This document shows, piece after piece, positions 25,200 to 34,341 of a DNA stretch of 64,000 bases. The stretch is taken from NCBI RefSeq assembly GCF_007858275.1, contig NZ_VFEV01000014.1, forward strand, positions 62,001-126,000, written 5' to 3'. The translations under genes were made by a program, and so were the position numbers. The notes under the pieces were generated by a model. It made no database searches. It was not told the DNA's origin and saw only the letters and a list, made by a program, of their open reading frames with translations. Origin of the DNA: Pseudomonas proteolytica (GTDB lineage: Bacteria > Pseudomonadota > Gammaproteobacteria > Pseudomonadales > Pseudomonadaceae). Numbering within the stretch: the first letter of the stretch is position 1; each line of letters opens with the position of its first letter.

Positions 25200-26045
25200 A
25201 TGCATGAGCAACCGCTGCAACGCTTTTTCAAATCCCTGCGCGAGCAACCGGTGTTTGCCTGGGAGCGCTTCCAGATGCGTGACGTGCTGGTGATCGATCA
25301 CCCGCTCTGCCAGGCGGTGTTCAGCCGCCAGGGCGCGCAATTGCTGCACTTCCAGCCTACGGGCCAGAAGCCATGGCTGTGGTGCGCGGCAAAGTGGCCG
25401 CAAGTCGGGGCGATTCGTGGCGGCGTGCCCGTGTGCTGGCCGTGGTATGGCCGTCATCCCAGCGAAAACGCCTGGCCCTCCCATGGCTGGGCGCGCTTGA
25501 TCGACTGGAAGCTGCTGGATAGCAGCACCGGCGAGGACGGCGTGCGCCTGCACTGGCAATTGCAGTTGTGCGATTGGCAGGTGGACCTGCATGCGCACTT
25601 GGGTGAAAGCCTGCAATTGCGCTTGAGCACCGAGCACCAGGACGAACTGCCGTGCCAATTGAGCCACGCTTTGCACGCTTATTGGCGTATTGGTCACGTT
25701 GGTGAGATAGCGCTGTCTGGGCTAGAGGGTGCGCAAGGTTACGACCAGTTGAGCCGCCAGGCCTGTCAGCAGGAAGGTGAGCTGCGCGTCGATGGCGGCT
25801 GCCAGCGCGTGTTCCAGCATGAGGGCGAACTGCAGCTCAAGGACCATGCGTGGCAGCGCGAGTTGTGCATTGATACGGGTGACAGTGCAGACACGGTGGT
25901 CTGGCATCCGGGCAGCCGGCCATTGCTGGGGGTGAGCTTTAATGAAGCGTCGGGCTTTGTGTGTGTCGAGTCGGCCATGGCCGGGGCCTGCCTGGCGCCG
26001 GGGGAGAGGGCGCATTTGAGTCTGCAGGCCCGGGCTGGGGTTTAG
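25200..26045 (+). CDS. D-hexose-6-phosphate mutarotase (YeaD-like)
   Basis: A 281-residue galactose-mutarotase-fold protein. GGVPVCWPWYGRHP, PSHGWARLIDW (catalytic His region), LSHALHAYWRIG and TVVWHPGSRPLLGVSFNEASGFVCVESA match YeaD-type glucose-6-phosphate 1-epimerases. It interconverts alpha and beta anomers, feeding Zwf, which uses the beta form. P. putida has the same order oprB-mutarotase-hexR-zwf. ATG 25200 is followed by a second, out-of-frame ATG. No good Shine-Dalgarno is seen. Confidence 0.88.
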   Translation: MHEQPLQRFFKSLREQPVFAWERFQMRDVLVIDHPLCQAVFSRQGAQLLHFQPTGQKPWLWCAAKWPQVGAIRGGVPVCWPWYGRHPSENAWPSHGWARLIDWKLLDSSTGEDGVRLHWQLQLCDWQVDLHAHLGESLQLRLSTEHQDELPCQLSHALHAYWRIGHVGEIALSGLEGAQGYDQLSRQACQQEGELRVDGGCQRVFQHEGELQLKDHAWQRELCIDTGDSADTVVWHPGSRPLLGVSFNEASGFVCVESAMAGACLAPGERAHLSLQARAGV

Positions 26046-26067
26046 CGGTGTTGCTGATGGCGTCTTT

Positions 26068-26140
26068 GCGGGCAACCGCGCTCCCACATTCGAATGTGTT
26101 CACCCATCAAAAATGTGGGAGCGGGCTTGCCCGCGATAGG
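26068..26140. repeat. REP pair in reversed arrangement
   Basis: GCGGGCAACCGCGCTCCCACA is followed about 22 bases later by TGTGGGAGCGGGCTTGCCCG. The TGTGGG heads face inward, opposite to the usual REPIN, in the space between the convergent mutarotase and hexR genes. Confidence 0.75.
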
Positions 26141-26164
26141 GCCCTGCTTGAGGAGGTTCCAGCT

Positions 26165-27034
26165 TTAGTTGAACTCATCCCCAACCGGATACCGGCTGTC
26201 GTTCAAACTCTCTTTGATCTTGCGCAAATGCGGCTGGAAATCCACCCCGCGACGCAAGGTCATGCCCGTCGCCAACACATCGAGCACGGTTAACTGAATG
26301 ATCCGCGAGGTCATTGGCATATAGATGTCGGTGTCTTCCGGCAACGGGATGTTCAGGCTCACCGTACTGGCCTTGGCCAGTGGCGAGTTCTCGGCGGTTA
26401 CGCCCAGCACCGAAGCACCGTTTTCCCGCGCAATACGCGCCACTTCCACCAACTCACGGGTACGGCCGGTGTAGGAAATGATCACGAACAACTCCCCGGT
26501 GTGGGCCACCGAAGCGATCATACGTTGCATCAGCACATCGGCATGGGCCGTGACCGACAGGTTGAAACGGAAGAACTTGTGCAGGGCATCCATGGCCACC
26601 GGCGCCGAAGCCCCCAGGCCAAAGAAGTGGATCTGCCGCGCCTGGATCAGCAGGTCCACGGCCTTGCTGATCAGGTTGGGGTCCAGGGCCTGGCAGGCGC
26701 TGTCCAATGAGGCAATGGCGCTGCCAAAAATCTTCTGCGTGTAGGCCTCGGGGTTATCATCGGCCTCCACCGCGCGGCTGACATAGGCCGCGCCACTGGC
26801 CAGGCTTTGCGCCAGCTGCAATTTCAGTTCAGGGTAACCACTGACGCCGAACGAGCGGCAGAAACGGTTGACCGTCGGTTCACTGACCGAGGCGGCTTGG
26901 GCGAGGGCAGCGATAGAGAAGCGGGTCGCCTGCTGTGGGTTGAGCAGGATGACCTCGGCGACTTTTTTCTCGGCCTTGTTCAATTCTTCGAGGCGGTTCC
27001 GGATCTGTTCCAGAAGATTTCGCACGCGGTCCAT
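26165..27034 (-). CDS. hexR: RpiR-family repressor HexR
   Basis: A 289-residue repressor. The N-terminal RpiR helix-turn-helix ([28 protein letters not shown]) is at about 36-64. The C-terminal SIS sugar-phosphate domain is at about 120-260 ([40 protein letters not shown]). HexR binds KDPG and represses zwf-pgl-eda, edd-glk and gap in Pseudomonas. GAAGGAAAGACTGA precedes ATG 27034. It is divergent from zwf, with a likely HexR operator at 27164. Confidence 0.96.
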   Translation of the reverse strand: MDRVRNLLEQIRNRLEELNKAEKKVAEVILLNPQQATRFSIAALAQAASVSEPTVNRFCRSFGVSGYPELKLQLAQSLASGAAYVSRAVEADDNPEAYTQKIFGSAIASLDSACQALDPNLISKAVDLLIQARQIHFFGLGASAPVAMDALHKFFRFNLSVTAHADVLMQRMIASVAHTGELFVIISYTGRTRELVEVARIARENGASVLGVTAENSPLAKASTVSLNIPLPEDTDIYMPMTSRIIQLTVLDVLATGMTLRRGVDFQPHLRKIKESLNDSRYPVGDEFN

Positions 27035-27163
27035 TCAGTCTTTCCTTCGGGCGACGATGCAAGTAGGGGCCAGTAAAAGGTCGACGAGCGGCCCTTGGCG
27101 GTGGCCTATCCTACTGAGGGTAGTTGAACACCACCACTCGCAATGCGTTTTTTGGGAAAATGT

Positions 27164-27179
27164 TGTGGTTATTACTACA
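27164..27179 (+). promoter_or_regulatory. probable HexR operator upstream of zwf
   Basis: TGTGGTTATTACTACA is a pseudo-palindrome (12 of 16 positions symmetric) with TTGT- and -ACA ends, similar to described HexR sites. It lies 65 bases before the zwf start, in an AT-rich stretch of the hexR-zwf interval. Confidence 0.5.
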
Positions 27180-27229
27180 TTTTTCCTTGAGTGATGCCTT
27201 GAAAAAAGGTATTTGTAGCTTAACTTGAT

Positions 27230-27241
27230 AAAAGAACAAAC
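27230..27241 (+). promoter_or_regulatory. A-rich Hfq/Crc-like motif at the zwf start
   Basis: AAAAGAACAAAC lies directly before ATG 27245, taking the place of a clear Shine-Dalgarno. It fits AANAANAA. Confidence 0.45.
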
Positions 27242-27244
27242 ATC

Positions 27245-28711
27245 ATGCCTTCGATAACCGTGGAACCCTGCACCTTTGCCCTGTTTGGCGCCTTGGGTGA
27301 TCTGGCGCTGCGCAAGTTATTTCCTGCCCTCTATCAACTCGATGGCGCCGGGCTCTTGCACGCCGACACTCGCATCCTGGCCCTGGCCCGTGAAGCCGGT
27401 TCCGAGCAGCAGCACCTGGACCACATCGAGCACGAACTGCGCAAGTACGTCGGCCAAGAGCTGGATGAAGCGGTGGCCGCGCGCTTCCTGGCGCGTCTGG
27501 CCTACGTGCACGTCGACTTCATGAACGCCGATGACTACGTCGCCCTGGCCGCCAAGGCCGGCACCGAACAACGCCTGATCGCCTACTTCGCCACCCCGGC
27601 CGCGGTGTATGGCGCGATTTGCGAGAACCTGTCCAAGGTTGGCCTGGCGGAAAATACCCGCGTTGTCCTGGAAAAGCCCATCGGTTCGGACCTGGAATCC
27701 TCGCGCAAGGTCAACGACGCCGTGGCGCAGTTTTTCCCGGAAAACCGTACCTACCGCATCGACCACTACCTGGGCAAAGAGACGGTCCAGAACCTGATCG
27801 CCCTGCGTTTTGCCAATAGCCTGTTTGAAACCCAGTGGAACCAGCACTACATCTCCCACGTGGAAATCACCGTGGCCGAGCAGGTGGGTATCGAAGGCCG
27901 CTGGGGCTACTTCGACAAGGCCGGGCAACTGCGGGACATGATCCAGAACCACCTGCTGCAATTGCTCTGCCTGATTGCCATGGACCCGCCGGCCGACCTG
28001 TCGGCCGATAGCATCCGCGATGAGAAGGTCAAGGTGCTCAAGGCCCTGGCGCCGATCAGCCCCGAAGGCCTGACCACCCAGGTAGTGCGCGGCCAGTACA
28101 TCGCCGGCTACAGCGCCGGCAAACCGGTACCGGGCTACCTGGAAGAAGAGAATTCCAACACCCAGAGCGACACCGAAACCTTCGTTGCCCTGCGTGCCGA
28201 TATCCGCAACTGGCGTTGGGCCGGGGTGCCGTTCTACCTGCGCACCGGCAAGCGCATGCCGCAAAAACTGTCGCAGATCGTCATCCATTTCAAGGAGCCG
28301 TCCCACTATATCTTTGCCCCCGAGCAGCGCCTGCAGATCAGCAACAAGCTGATCATCCGCCTGCAACCGGACGAAGGTATTTCCTTGCGTGTGATGACCA
28401 AGGAGCAGGGCCTGGATAAAGGCATGCAACTGCGCAGCGGGCCACTGCAACTGAATTTTTCCGACACCTACCGTAGTACGCGGATCCCCGATGCCTACGA
28501 GCGGTTGTTGCTGGAAGTGATGCGCGGCAATCAGAACCTGTTTGTCCGTAAAGATGAAATCGAAGCCGCGTGGAAGTGGTGTGACCAGTTGATCGCCGGG
28601 TGGAAGAAATCCGGTGATGCACCCAAGCCGTACGCGGCGGGTTCCTGGGGGCCGATGAGCTCCATTGCACTGATCACGCGGGATGGGAGGTCGTGGTATG
28701 GCGATATCTGA
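27245..28711 (+). CDS. zwf: glucose-6-phosphate 1-dehydrogenase
   Basis: A 488-residue cytoplasmic enzyme oxidising glucose 6-phosphate to 6-phosphogluconolactone. The nucleotide-binding motif [11 protein letters not shown] is at 15-25, the active-site RIDHYLGKE at 171-179, and [23 protein letters not shown] follows in the C-terminal domain. It is the first gene of zwf-pgl-eda, the Entner-Doudoroff entry, and overlaps pgl by 14 bases. Regulation by HexR is expected from the divergent hexR and the palindrome at 27164. Confidence 0.98.
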   Translation: MPSITVEPCTFALFGALGDLALRKLFPALYQLDGAGLLHADTRILALAREAGSEQQHLDHIEHELRKYVGQELDEAVAARFLARLAYVHVDFMNADDYVALAAKAGTEQRLIAYFATPAAVYGAICENLSKVGLAENTRVVLEKPIGSDLESSRKVNDAVAQFFPENRTYRIDHYLGKETVQNLIALRFANSLFETQWNQHYISHVEITVAEQVGIEGRWGYFDKAGQLRDMIQNHLLQLLCLIAMDPPADLSADSIRDEKVKVLKALAPISPEGLTTQVVRGQYIAGYSAGKPVPGYLEEENSNTQSDTETFVALRADIRNWRWAGVPFYLRTGKRMPQKLSQIVIHFKEPSHYIFAPEQRLQISNKLIIRLQPDEGISLRVMTKEQGLDKGMQLRSGPLQLNFSDTYRSTRIPDAYERLLLEVMRGNQNLFVRKDEIEAAWKWCDQLIAGWKKSGDAPKPYAAGSWGPMSSIALITRDGRSWYGDI

Positions 28712-29411
28712 TTTGAAACTGCCGCAAGGCGTAACACCCCACGAGTACCGCACGCCGGTACTGCTGGCCGAAGGCTTGGCCAATGATGTGGCCGAACAAC
28801 TGCGCGCGGCCATCAGTGCCCGGGGCGAGGCGACGCTGGTGGTGTCCGGTGGCCGCAGCCCGGTGGCGTTTTTTCAGAACCTGGCCAAGCAGGGCCTGGA
28901 CTGGTCCAAGGTGACGATCACCCTGGCCGACGAGCGCTGGGTGCCGGTCGAACATGCCGACAGCAACGCCGGCCTGTTGAAAAAACACCTGCTGCAAGGC
29001 CCGGCGGCCAAGGCCCGGTTCTTGAGCCTCTACAGTGCTGCGGCGAACCTGGACGGTGCTGCCGAACAGGCCGATCGCCTGCTGGCTGAACTGCCGGCAA
29101 TTGATGTGCTGGTGCTGGGCATGGGCGATGACGGGCATACCGCCTCCCTGTTCCCCAACAGCCCGAACCTGGCCGAAGCCTTGAAGCCGGATGGTACTCG
29201 TCGTTGCTGGCCGATGCTGGCGCCGAGCGTGCCCCATCAGCGCCTGACCATGAGCCGTGCGTTGCTGGCCAGTGCCCGTTACACCGTGTTGTCGATTGCC
29301 GGCGATTCGAAACTCCACACCCTGAGCGAAGCGCTGGCTGGCGACGATGTTGCCGGCATGCCGATTCGCGCGTTTTTGCAACCTACTCTAGAGATTTACT
29401 GGTGCCCATGA
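28698..29411 (+). CDS. pgl: 6-phosphogluconolactonase
   Basis: A 237-residue enzyme hydrolysing 6-phosphogluconolactone. [35 protein letters not shown] and [19 protein letters not shown] are the family motifs, including the catalytic His in [13 protein letters not shown] 28698 ([11 protein letters not shown]) is chosen; the frame upstream to 28683 starts with GTG-type codons and lacks family similarity. It overlaps zwf by 14 bases and lies just before eda, so all three are translationally coupled. Confidence 0.96.
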   Translation: MAISDLKLPQGVTPHEYRTPVLLAEGLANDVAEQLRAAISARGEATLVVSGGRSPVAFFQNLAKQGLDWSKVTITLADERWVPVEHADSNAGLLKKHLLQGPAAKARFLSLYSAAANLDGAAEQADRLLAELPAIDVLVLGMGDDGHTASLFPNSPNLAEALKPDGTRRCWPMLAPSVPHQRLTMSRALLASARYTVLSIAGDSKLHTLSEALAGDDVAGMPIRAFLQPTLEIYWCP

Positions 29412-29428
29412 GCCAAGGATCAGCCGCT

Positions 29429-30094
29429 ATGAAAAGCCCTCACCCGACCGTGTCCATGGCGGATAAAGTTGCCCTGATCGACAGCCTCTGCGCCAAGGCG
29501 CGGATCCTGCCGGTGATCACCATTGCCCGCGAGCAGGACATTCTGCCCCTGGCTGATGCCCTGGCGGCGGGTGGCTTGACCGCGCTGGAAGTGACCCTGC
29601 GTTCGCAGTTCGGCCTCAAGGCTATCCAGGTCCTGCGTGAGCAGCGTCCGGAGCTGGTCACCGGTGCGGGCACGGTGCTCGATCGCACCATGCTGGCGGC
29701 AGCCGAGGCGGCGGGCTCGCAGTTCATCGTCACCCCCGGCATTACCCGCGACCTGCTCGAAGCCAGTGTCGACAGCCCGATCCCGCTGCTGCCTGGCATC
29801 AGCAATGCCTCCGGCATCATGGAAGGCTATGGCCTGGGCTATCGCCGCTTCAAGCTGTTCCCCGCGGAAGTCAGCGGCGGCGTGGCAGCAATCAAGGCCT
29901 TGGGTGGGCCGTTTGGCGAAGTGAAATTCTGCCCGACTGGCGGCGTTGGCCCGGCCAACATCAAAAACTACATGGCGTTGAAAAACGTGATGTGCGTGGG
30001 CGGTAGCTGGATGCTTGATCCACAGTGGATCAAGGACGGCGACTGGGGGCGTATCCAGGAAGTCACCGCCGAAGCGCTGGCGCTGCTCGATTGA
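29429..30094 (+). CDS. eda: 2-keto-3-deoxy-6-phosphogluconate (KDPG) aldolase
   Basis: A class I aldolase that splits KDPG into pyruvate and glyceraldehyde 3-phosphate. The catalytic Glu is in GLTALEVTLRS, the Schiff-base Lys in YRRFKLFPAE, and the phosphate site in FCPTGGVGPANIKNYM. ATG 29429 is preceded by AAGGAT at good distance and gives 221 residues. ATG 29408, which overlaps the pgl stop as ATGA, gives 228; ATG 29456 is also in frame. It ends with a terminator at 30138. Confidence 0.96.
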   Translation: MKSPHPTVSMADKVALIDSLCAKARILPVITIAREQDILPLADALAAGGLTALEVTLRSQFGLKAIQVLREQRPELVTGAGTVLDRTMLAAAEAAGSQFIVTPGITRDLLEASVDSPIPLLPGISNASGIMEGYGLGYRRFKLFPAEVSGGVAAIKALGGPFGEVKFCPTGGVGPANIKNYMALKNVMCVGGSWMLDPQWIKDGDWGRIQEVTAEALALLD

Positions 30095-30137
30095 TCTGAT
30101 TTACCGAATCGTTGTTGCTGTGCTTCACGGCATGTTT

Positions 30138-30170
30138 GCGGTGCACTTGGTCGGTGCGCCGCTTTTTTTT
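30138..30170 (+). terminator. terminator of zwf-pgl-eda
   Basis: GCGGTGCAC and GTGCGCCGC pair with one mismatch and are followed by eight T. Confidence 0.88.
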
Positions 30171-30205
30171 GCCTACAGAAAACCTTGAAATCACGACAAT
30201 CGAAC

Positions 30206-30291
30206 TGTGTGCGGGCTTGCTCGCGAATGCGGTGTGTCATTCAACACATTCAGTGACTGTTACCGCGCATTCGCGAGCAAGCCCGCACACA
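30206..30291. repeat. REPIN between eda and the aminotransferase gene
   Basis: Arms TGTGTGCGGGCTTGCTCGCGAATGC and the complement ending GCCCGCACACA. It abuts the stop codon of the convergent gene. Confidence 0.85.
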
Positions 30292-30294
30292 GTT

Positions 30295-31467
30295 TTAATC
30301 GGCATTCAGCTTGTTAATCGCGTTGACCAGCACGCCGATGTCCGCTGCCGAGGTCACCAACCCCGGCGTCACCCGGATACAACTGCCAAATGCCGCCCCG
30401 CTGCGCAGGGTGGTAAACAGGTTGTACTCATCGAGCAATCGATCCGCCATCACCTGCTGGTCGCGCCCGATGAACTTGAACGCGGTAATCGCGCAATACA
30501 ACCGTGGATCATCCGAGGTCAGCACCTCGATCCCCGGCAATGGCCGCACCTGGCTCACCCACAGGTCACGCAGGTACTTCACCCGCGCACCCTTGGAATG
30601 CGCGCCGCCCAAGGCTCGATGTTCTTCAAGCACGAGCGGTAAGGTCATCAGCGCCGGAAAATTCGGTGTGCTGTAGGGCGTACGGGCACGCACATCGGTG
30701 ATCGGGTAATGGAACTCGGCCATGTCCGGATCAATCTGGGCCAGGCGCTCAGGGGCTATGTACAAAAAACCCAGGGTCAGCGGCGCACCGATCCACTTGT
30801 GCAGGTTAAAACCTGCGAACGAGATGCCCAGTTGGGCCAGGTTGAAGTCGATCTGGCCCAACGCATGGGCGCCATCGAGGATGATTTCGACGCCAGATTC
30901 CCGTGCAGCCCGGGCGATGGCCTCTACCGGCATAACCAGGCCCGTGCGGTGGGTGACATAGGTCAGCGCCATCAGCTTCAGGCGCGGGTAGCGGCTGAAG
31001 GTATCGCGATAGGTCTGCACCAGGCTGTCGAAACTGGCCGGGTGGGCGTGGGATACTTCTATCACCTCCACACCCCGGTAGCCGGCGAGCCAACGCATGG
31101 CGCCCTTGACCGTGTCGTATTCCAGGTCACTGATCAGCACCTGGTCGCCCGGTTGCAGGCGGTTGTAGTTGCGGATCAACGATTGCAGGGCTTCGGTGGC
31201 ATTGCGGGTGAAGGCGATGGCTTCTGGATCGACATTGATTAATTCGGCCAGTTGCCGGCGAATCTCGACGTTGTCCCCTTGCTCGAAACGTTGGCGCACA
31301 TGCACCGAGTTGCTGCGATTGATAAAGGCCACATGCTCCTGATATTGCGCCAGCACCGCCCGGCTCATACGGCCGAAGTAACCGTTTTCCAGGTTGATGG
31401 GGCCGGGTTCTTGCTCATAGCGCTGGGCAATGGCCTGCCAGTAGGCCTCGTCGCGGGTGTAGGGCAT
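30295..31467 (-). CDS. class V aminotransferase (isopenicillin N epimerase-like)
   Basis: A 390-residue PLP enzyme of the NifS/IPNS-epimerase branch. The PLP lysine is in FAGFNLHKWIGAPL, the cofactor-binding Asp in EIILDGAHALGQIDF, and RNATEALQSLIRNYN is the N-terminal phosphate region. The reaction could be desulfuration, epimerisation or transamination; the sequence does not decide. The gene starts 12 bases after the DUF3820 gene on the same strand, so they form an operon. No signal peptide. The ribosome site is weak, consistent with translational coupling. Confidence 0.8.
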   Translation of the reverse strand: MPYTRDEAYWQAIAQRYEQEPGPINLENGYFGRMSRAVLAQYQEHVAFINRSNSVHVRQRFEQGDNVEIRRQLAELINVDPEAIAFTRNATEALQSLIRNYNRLQPGDQVLISDLEYDTVKGAMRWLAGYRGVEVIEVSHAHPASFDSLVQTYRDTFSRYPRLKLMALTYVTHRTGLVMPVEAIARAARESGVEIILDGAHALGQIDFNLAQLGISFAGFNLHKWIGAPLTLGFLYIAPERLAQIDPDMAEFHYPITDVRARTPYSTPNFPALMTLPLVLEEHRALGGAHSKGARVKYLRDLWVSQVRPLPGIEVLTSDDPRLYCAITAFKFIGRDQQVMADRLLDEYNLFTTLRSGAAFGSCIRVTPGLVTSAADIGVLVNAINKLNAD

Positions 31468-31479
31468 GGTCAGGCTCGA

Positions 31480-31716
31480 TTAGTGGCGAGGGGCAGGTTT
31501 ACCGTGTTTGGCGCGCAGCGGTTCGAGCAGTTCGGACAGGCCGTTGTGATCGATTTCCTGCATCAACGCCAGCAGGCCGCCTAACTCGCCGTGGGGGAAA
31601 CCCTCGCGGGCAAACCAGTTCAGGTAAGGACCGGGCAGGTCGGCAATGATCCGGCCCTTGTACTTGCCGAACGGCATTTGGCGGGTGATCAGCAGTTCGA
31701 GTTTTTCGGGGTTCAT
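31480..31716 (-). CDS. DUF3820 family protein
   Basis: A 78-residue protein with TRQMPFGKYKGRIIADLPGPYLNWFAREGFPHGELGGLLALMQEIDHNGL, the DUF3820 core. Similar Pseudomonas proteins are labelled putative quorum-sensing-regulated virulence factors, but the biochemical role is unknown. ATG 31716 (MNPEKLELL) fits the family; an in-frame ATG at 31731 would add five residues. It precedes the aminotransferase gene in an operon. Confidence 0.8.
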   Translation of the reverse strand: MNPEKLELLITRQMPFGKYKGRIIADLPGPYLNWFAREGFPHGELGGLLALMQEIDHNGLSELLEPLRAKHGKPAPRH

Positions 31717-31865
31717 AGGTGCTTCAGGCAATCAGGAGGGTGCCCTGGAAAATACAGGCATTCTGCATGAAGGCCAAATGACAGATCATGCAAATAAAGC
31801 GGATACAGATTTTGAGTTTATTTATAACTCATTGAAAATTAAGGCTTAATTTTTAATTCAAGACC

Positions 31866-31881
31866 TGGCACGGGCGCTGCA
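31866..31881 (+). promoter_or_regulatory. sigma-54 (RpoN) promoter
   Basis: TGGCACGGGCGCTGCA matches TGGCACG-N4-TTGCW at all but one position, with the required ten bases between GG and GC. Transcription would begin near 31892, about 31 bases before ATG 31923. Confidence 0.72.
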
Positions 31882-31922
31882 ACTACCCCAGTACGTTTCT
31901 AAACCTGTGAAGGAATTGAAAA

Positions 31923-32390
31923 ATGACTGACATCAACAAAGAATCGATCTCCGTACTCAACGACCTGATCGAAACCAGTAAAGACGGCCAGGAAGGCTTC
32001 AAGACCTGCGCAGAAGACATCAAGCACCCAGAGCTCAAGGCGTTGTTCACCAAGCGTTCAGCTGACTGCGCCTCGGCGGCTGCCGAACTGCAGACAGCGG
32101 TGCGTGCCTTGGGTGGTGACCCGGAAGATTCCGGCAGCGTTGCCGGCGCCCTGCATCGTGGCTGGGTTGACGTGAAGTCGCTGGTGACTGGCAAGGATGA
32201 AGAAGCAGTCCTCAACGAAGCCGAGCGTGGTGAAGACCATGCGTTGAAGGCTTACAAAGAAGCCATCGAGAAAATCAACAAGCACAACCTGGTCGGTATT
32301 CGTGACTTGGTTGAGCGTCAGTACCACGGCGCACAGCGCAACCATGACCAGGTCAAAGCCCTGCGTAACCAGGCCCGCGCCCAGTCCTGA
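31923..32390 (+). CDS. PA2169-family four-helix-bundle protein (DUF2383, ferritin-like)
   Basis: A 155-residue all-helical protein. ISVLNDLIETSKDGQEGFKTCAEDIKHPELKALFTKRS and GDPEDSGSVAGALHRGWVDVKSLVTG are typical of this family, as is NEAERGEDHALKAYKEAIEK. Glu and His residues along the helices could bind metal, as in ferritin-like proteins. Members are often stress- or stationary-phase-induced. AAGGAA precedes the ATG by eight bases. A near-perfect sigma-54 promoter lies upstream, and two REPINs follow. The AT-rich upstream stretch (31790-31860) could hold an enhancer site. Confidence 0.82.
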   Translation: MTDINKESISVLNDLIETSKDGQEGFKTCAEDIKHPELKALFTKRSADCASAAAELQTAVRALGGDPEDSGSVAGALHRGWVDVKSLVTGKDEEAVLNEAERGEDHALKAYKEAIEKINKHNLVGIRDLVERQYHGAQRNHDQVKALRNQARAQS

Positions 32391-32393
32391 AAC

Positions 32394-32483
32394 TGTGGGA
32401 GCTGGCTTGCCTGCGATGGCGGTGGATCAGTCAATTTAGATGTCGACTGCTACACCGCTATCGCGGGCAAGCCCGCTCCCACA
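32394..32483. repeat. REPIN, first of a tandem pair
   Basis: Arms TGTGGGAGCTGGCTTGCCTG and CGGGCAAGCCCGCTCCCACA. The loop is nearly the same as in the REPIN at 32529. Confidence 0.9.
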
Positions 32484-32528
32484 AGGGGGTTGTGCCGGGC
32501 AGGATGTTTGAGTACGCCCCAAAACAAC

Positions 32529-32618
32529 TGTGGGAGCTGGTTTGCCAGCGATGGCGGTGGAACAGTCAATTTAGATTTCGACTGATACACCGCCATCGCG
32601 GGCAAGCCCGCTCCCACA
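32529..32618. repeat. REPIN, second of a tandem pair
   Basis: Arms TGTGGGAGCTGGTTTGCCAG and CGGGCAAGCCCGCTCCCACA, with a loop close to that at 32394. Together they fill the gap between the convergent 31923 and phaJ1 genes. Confidence 0.9.
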
Positions 32619-32647
32619 TTATTTTGCTTTCACAGGACCAGGGATTT

Positions 32648-33118
32648 TCAGCCGATGCTGATCGCTGGCAATTGGGTCAAGGTCACGACCTGTTGCTTGC
32701 GCGGTGCGAGGATCTCCGCTTCGCCATCCACCACTAACTCATCACGCTGGTTGAACACCTGGGTGGCAATCCGCACGCGGAACTTGGGTAGCTTCTCGAG
32801 AATTTCCAGACGTACGGTCAGGGTGTCGCCGATTTTCACCGGTTTCTGAAAGCTCATCTGCTGGCCGATATAGATGGTGCCCGGCCCAGGCAACTCACAG
32901 GCGACTGCCGCGCTGATCAACGCGCCGCTGAACATGCCGTGGGCGATACGCTCCTTGAACATGGTCGCCTTGGCAAACTCTGCATCCAGGTGCACCGGGT
33001 TATGGTCGCCGGACATCGCCGCGAACAGCTGGATATCGCGCTCTTCCACGGTTTTGCTATAGGTGGCTTTCTGGCCGACTTCGAGGGCTTCGTAAGGCGT
33101 GTTGGTAACCTGGGTCAT
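32648..33118 (-). CDS. phaJ1: (R)-specific enoyl-CoA hydratase PhaJ1 (MaoC-like)
   Basis: A 156-residue hot-dog-fold hydratase. The hydratase-2 motif is visible in FAAMSGDHNPVHLDAEFA (catalytic Asp and His), followed by RIAHGMFSGALISAAVA. It converts beta-oxidation enoyl-CoA to (R)-3-hydroxyacyl-CoA, a polyhydroxyalkanoate precursor. The N-terminus TQVTNTPYEALEVGQKA matches P. putida and P. aeruginosa PhaJ1, where the gene also lies next to a hydrolase and fadD2/fadD1. Confidence 0.93.
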   Translation of the reverse strand: MTQVTNTPYEALEVGQKATYSKTVEERDIQLFAAMSGDHNPVHLDAEFAKATMFKERIAHGMFSGALISAAVACELPGPGTIYIGQQMSFQKPVKIGDTLTVRLEILEKLPKFRVRIATQVFNQRDELVVDGEAEILAPRKQQVVTLTQLPAISIG

Positions 33119-33186
33119 CTAATCGTGCATCCTGTGGCTAATCGATAGTCTTAATTCGTTGATTTTAAACGAAAATATTTTTCTGT

Positions 33187-34131
33187 TCATTCGCAGCGTG
33201 CCGGCCGGCGATGGTTCACGGCCTGGGCCATCCACGCCAGCACATCGGCGGTGACCGCATCGCGGTTGGTTTCATTGAACAGTTCGTGCCGGGCCTGCGG
33301 GTAAATATTCAATTGCAGGTTCTGGCAGCCCGCATCGCGCAGCGCGTTGGCCAGGCTGGTGAGACGCTTGCCTTCACTGACCGGATCACATTCGCCACCC
33401 ATCACCAGGATCGGCAGGCCCGGATCAATCTGTTTGAGATTGGACGCTTTGCTGATTTGCTGCAAGCCACCGAGCAAGTCGATCCACAGCTGGTTGGTGC
33501 AGCGAAAGCCGCACAAGGGGTCGTTGATGTACTTGTCCACTTCGTCCGGATCGCGGCTCAACCAGTCGAATGCCGTGCGGTTGGGTTTGAAGGCCTTGTT
33601 GAACGAGCCGAACGACAGGAACTCGATCAGCGCGCTGCGCCCCCGCAGGCCCTGGCGCAGGCGTTCGGCGCGGGCGATCAGTTGGGCGGCGCGGTACAGG
33701 GCCACCGGCTGGAAATTCGAGCCACTGAGAATCGCCCCGTGCAGGCTGGCGCTGTGGTGCAGCAGATAGGCCTGGGCGATATAGCTGCCCATGCTGTGGC
33801 CCAACAGGATGATCGGCACACCGGGGGCCTGTTGGCCGATATGCTGGTTGAGGGCGGCCAGGTCACCCACCACCTTGTTCCAGCCATCCCGCTCGGCGTA
33901 CAGGCCCAGGGTACCTTCATCGGCGGTGCGGCCGTGCCCGCGCAGGTCCGGGGCATACACACCGTAGCCGGCGCCACACAAGGCCTGGGCCAGGCGCGCA
34001 TAGCGGCCGCTATGCTCGGCCATGCCATGGGCCAGCATCACCAGCGCCGCGGGCGTTTCGTCCGGGAGCCACTGGTTGACGTGCAGGCGGCTGCGGTCAT
34101 TCGCGGTCAGCCAGAAAGTGGTGTGGTTCAT
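33187..34131 (-). CDS. alpha/beta hydrolase (lysophospholipase/monoacylglycerol lipase-like)
   Basis: A 314-residue serine hydrolase. The nucleophile elbow GHSMGSYIAQ, the oxyanion region LAHGMAEHSGRYARLAQAL and the acid/base region GGECDPVSEG...YPQARHELFNE are visible, giving the Ser-Asp-His triad. There is no signal peptide, so it should be cytoplasmic. It probably releases fatty acids from lysolipids or monoacylglycerols for the neighbouring FadD enzymes. ATG 34131 has AAGGA seven bases upstream; the frame open to 34212 is not needed. It is divergent from fadD2. Confidence 0.88.
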   Translation of the reverse strand: MNHTTFWLTANDRSRLHVNQWLPDETPAALVMLAHGMAEHSGRYARLAQALCGAGYGVYAPDLRGHGRTADEGTLGLYAERDGWNKVVGDLAALNQHIGQQAPGVPIILLGHSMGSYIAQAYLLHHSASLHGAILSGSNFQPVALYRAAQLIARAERLRQGLRGRSALIEFLSFGSFNKAFKPNRTAFDWLSRDPDEVDKYINDPLCGFRCTNQLWIDLLGGLQQISKASNLKQIDPGLPILVMGGECDPVSEGKRLTSLANALRDAGCQNLQLNIYPQARHELFNETNRDAVTADVLAWMAQAVNHRRPARCE

Positions 34132-34341
34132 GGCGCTTCCTTTGCTCAGGGTCGTTGCAGTGTATAGCTCATCTGTGGGCGGGCGTCTGATCACCCTTGG
34201 CCTCAGGGGCAAGATTCATACAATCAATGACACGTTTTTGTGTATTTGCCTGTTTAGCCATAACTGCTAACGTCCCCGAAGCTCCGCTTCCCGTAAACAG
34301 CCGGAAGCGGTCGGGCACACTCGGGTAAGAGGACAAGAATA

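Noticed and set aside
29204..29407. extended N-terminus of eda
   Set aside because: The upstream part overlaps pgl in another frame and lacks aldolase similarity.
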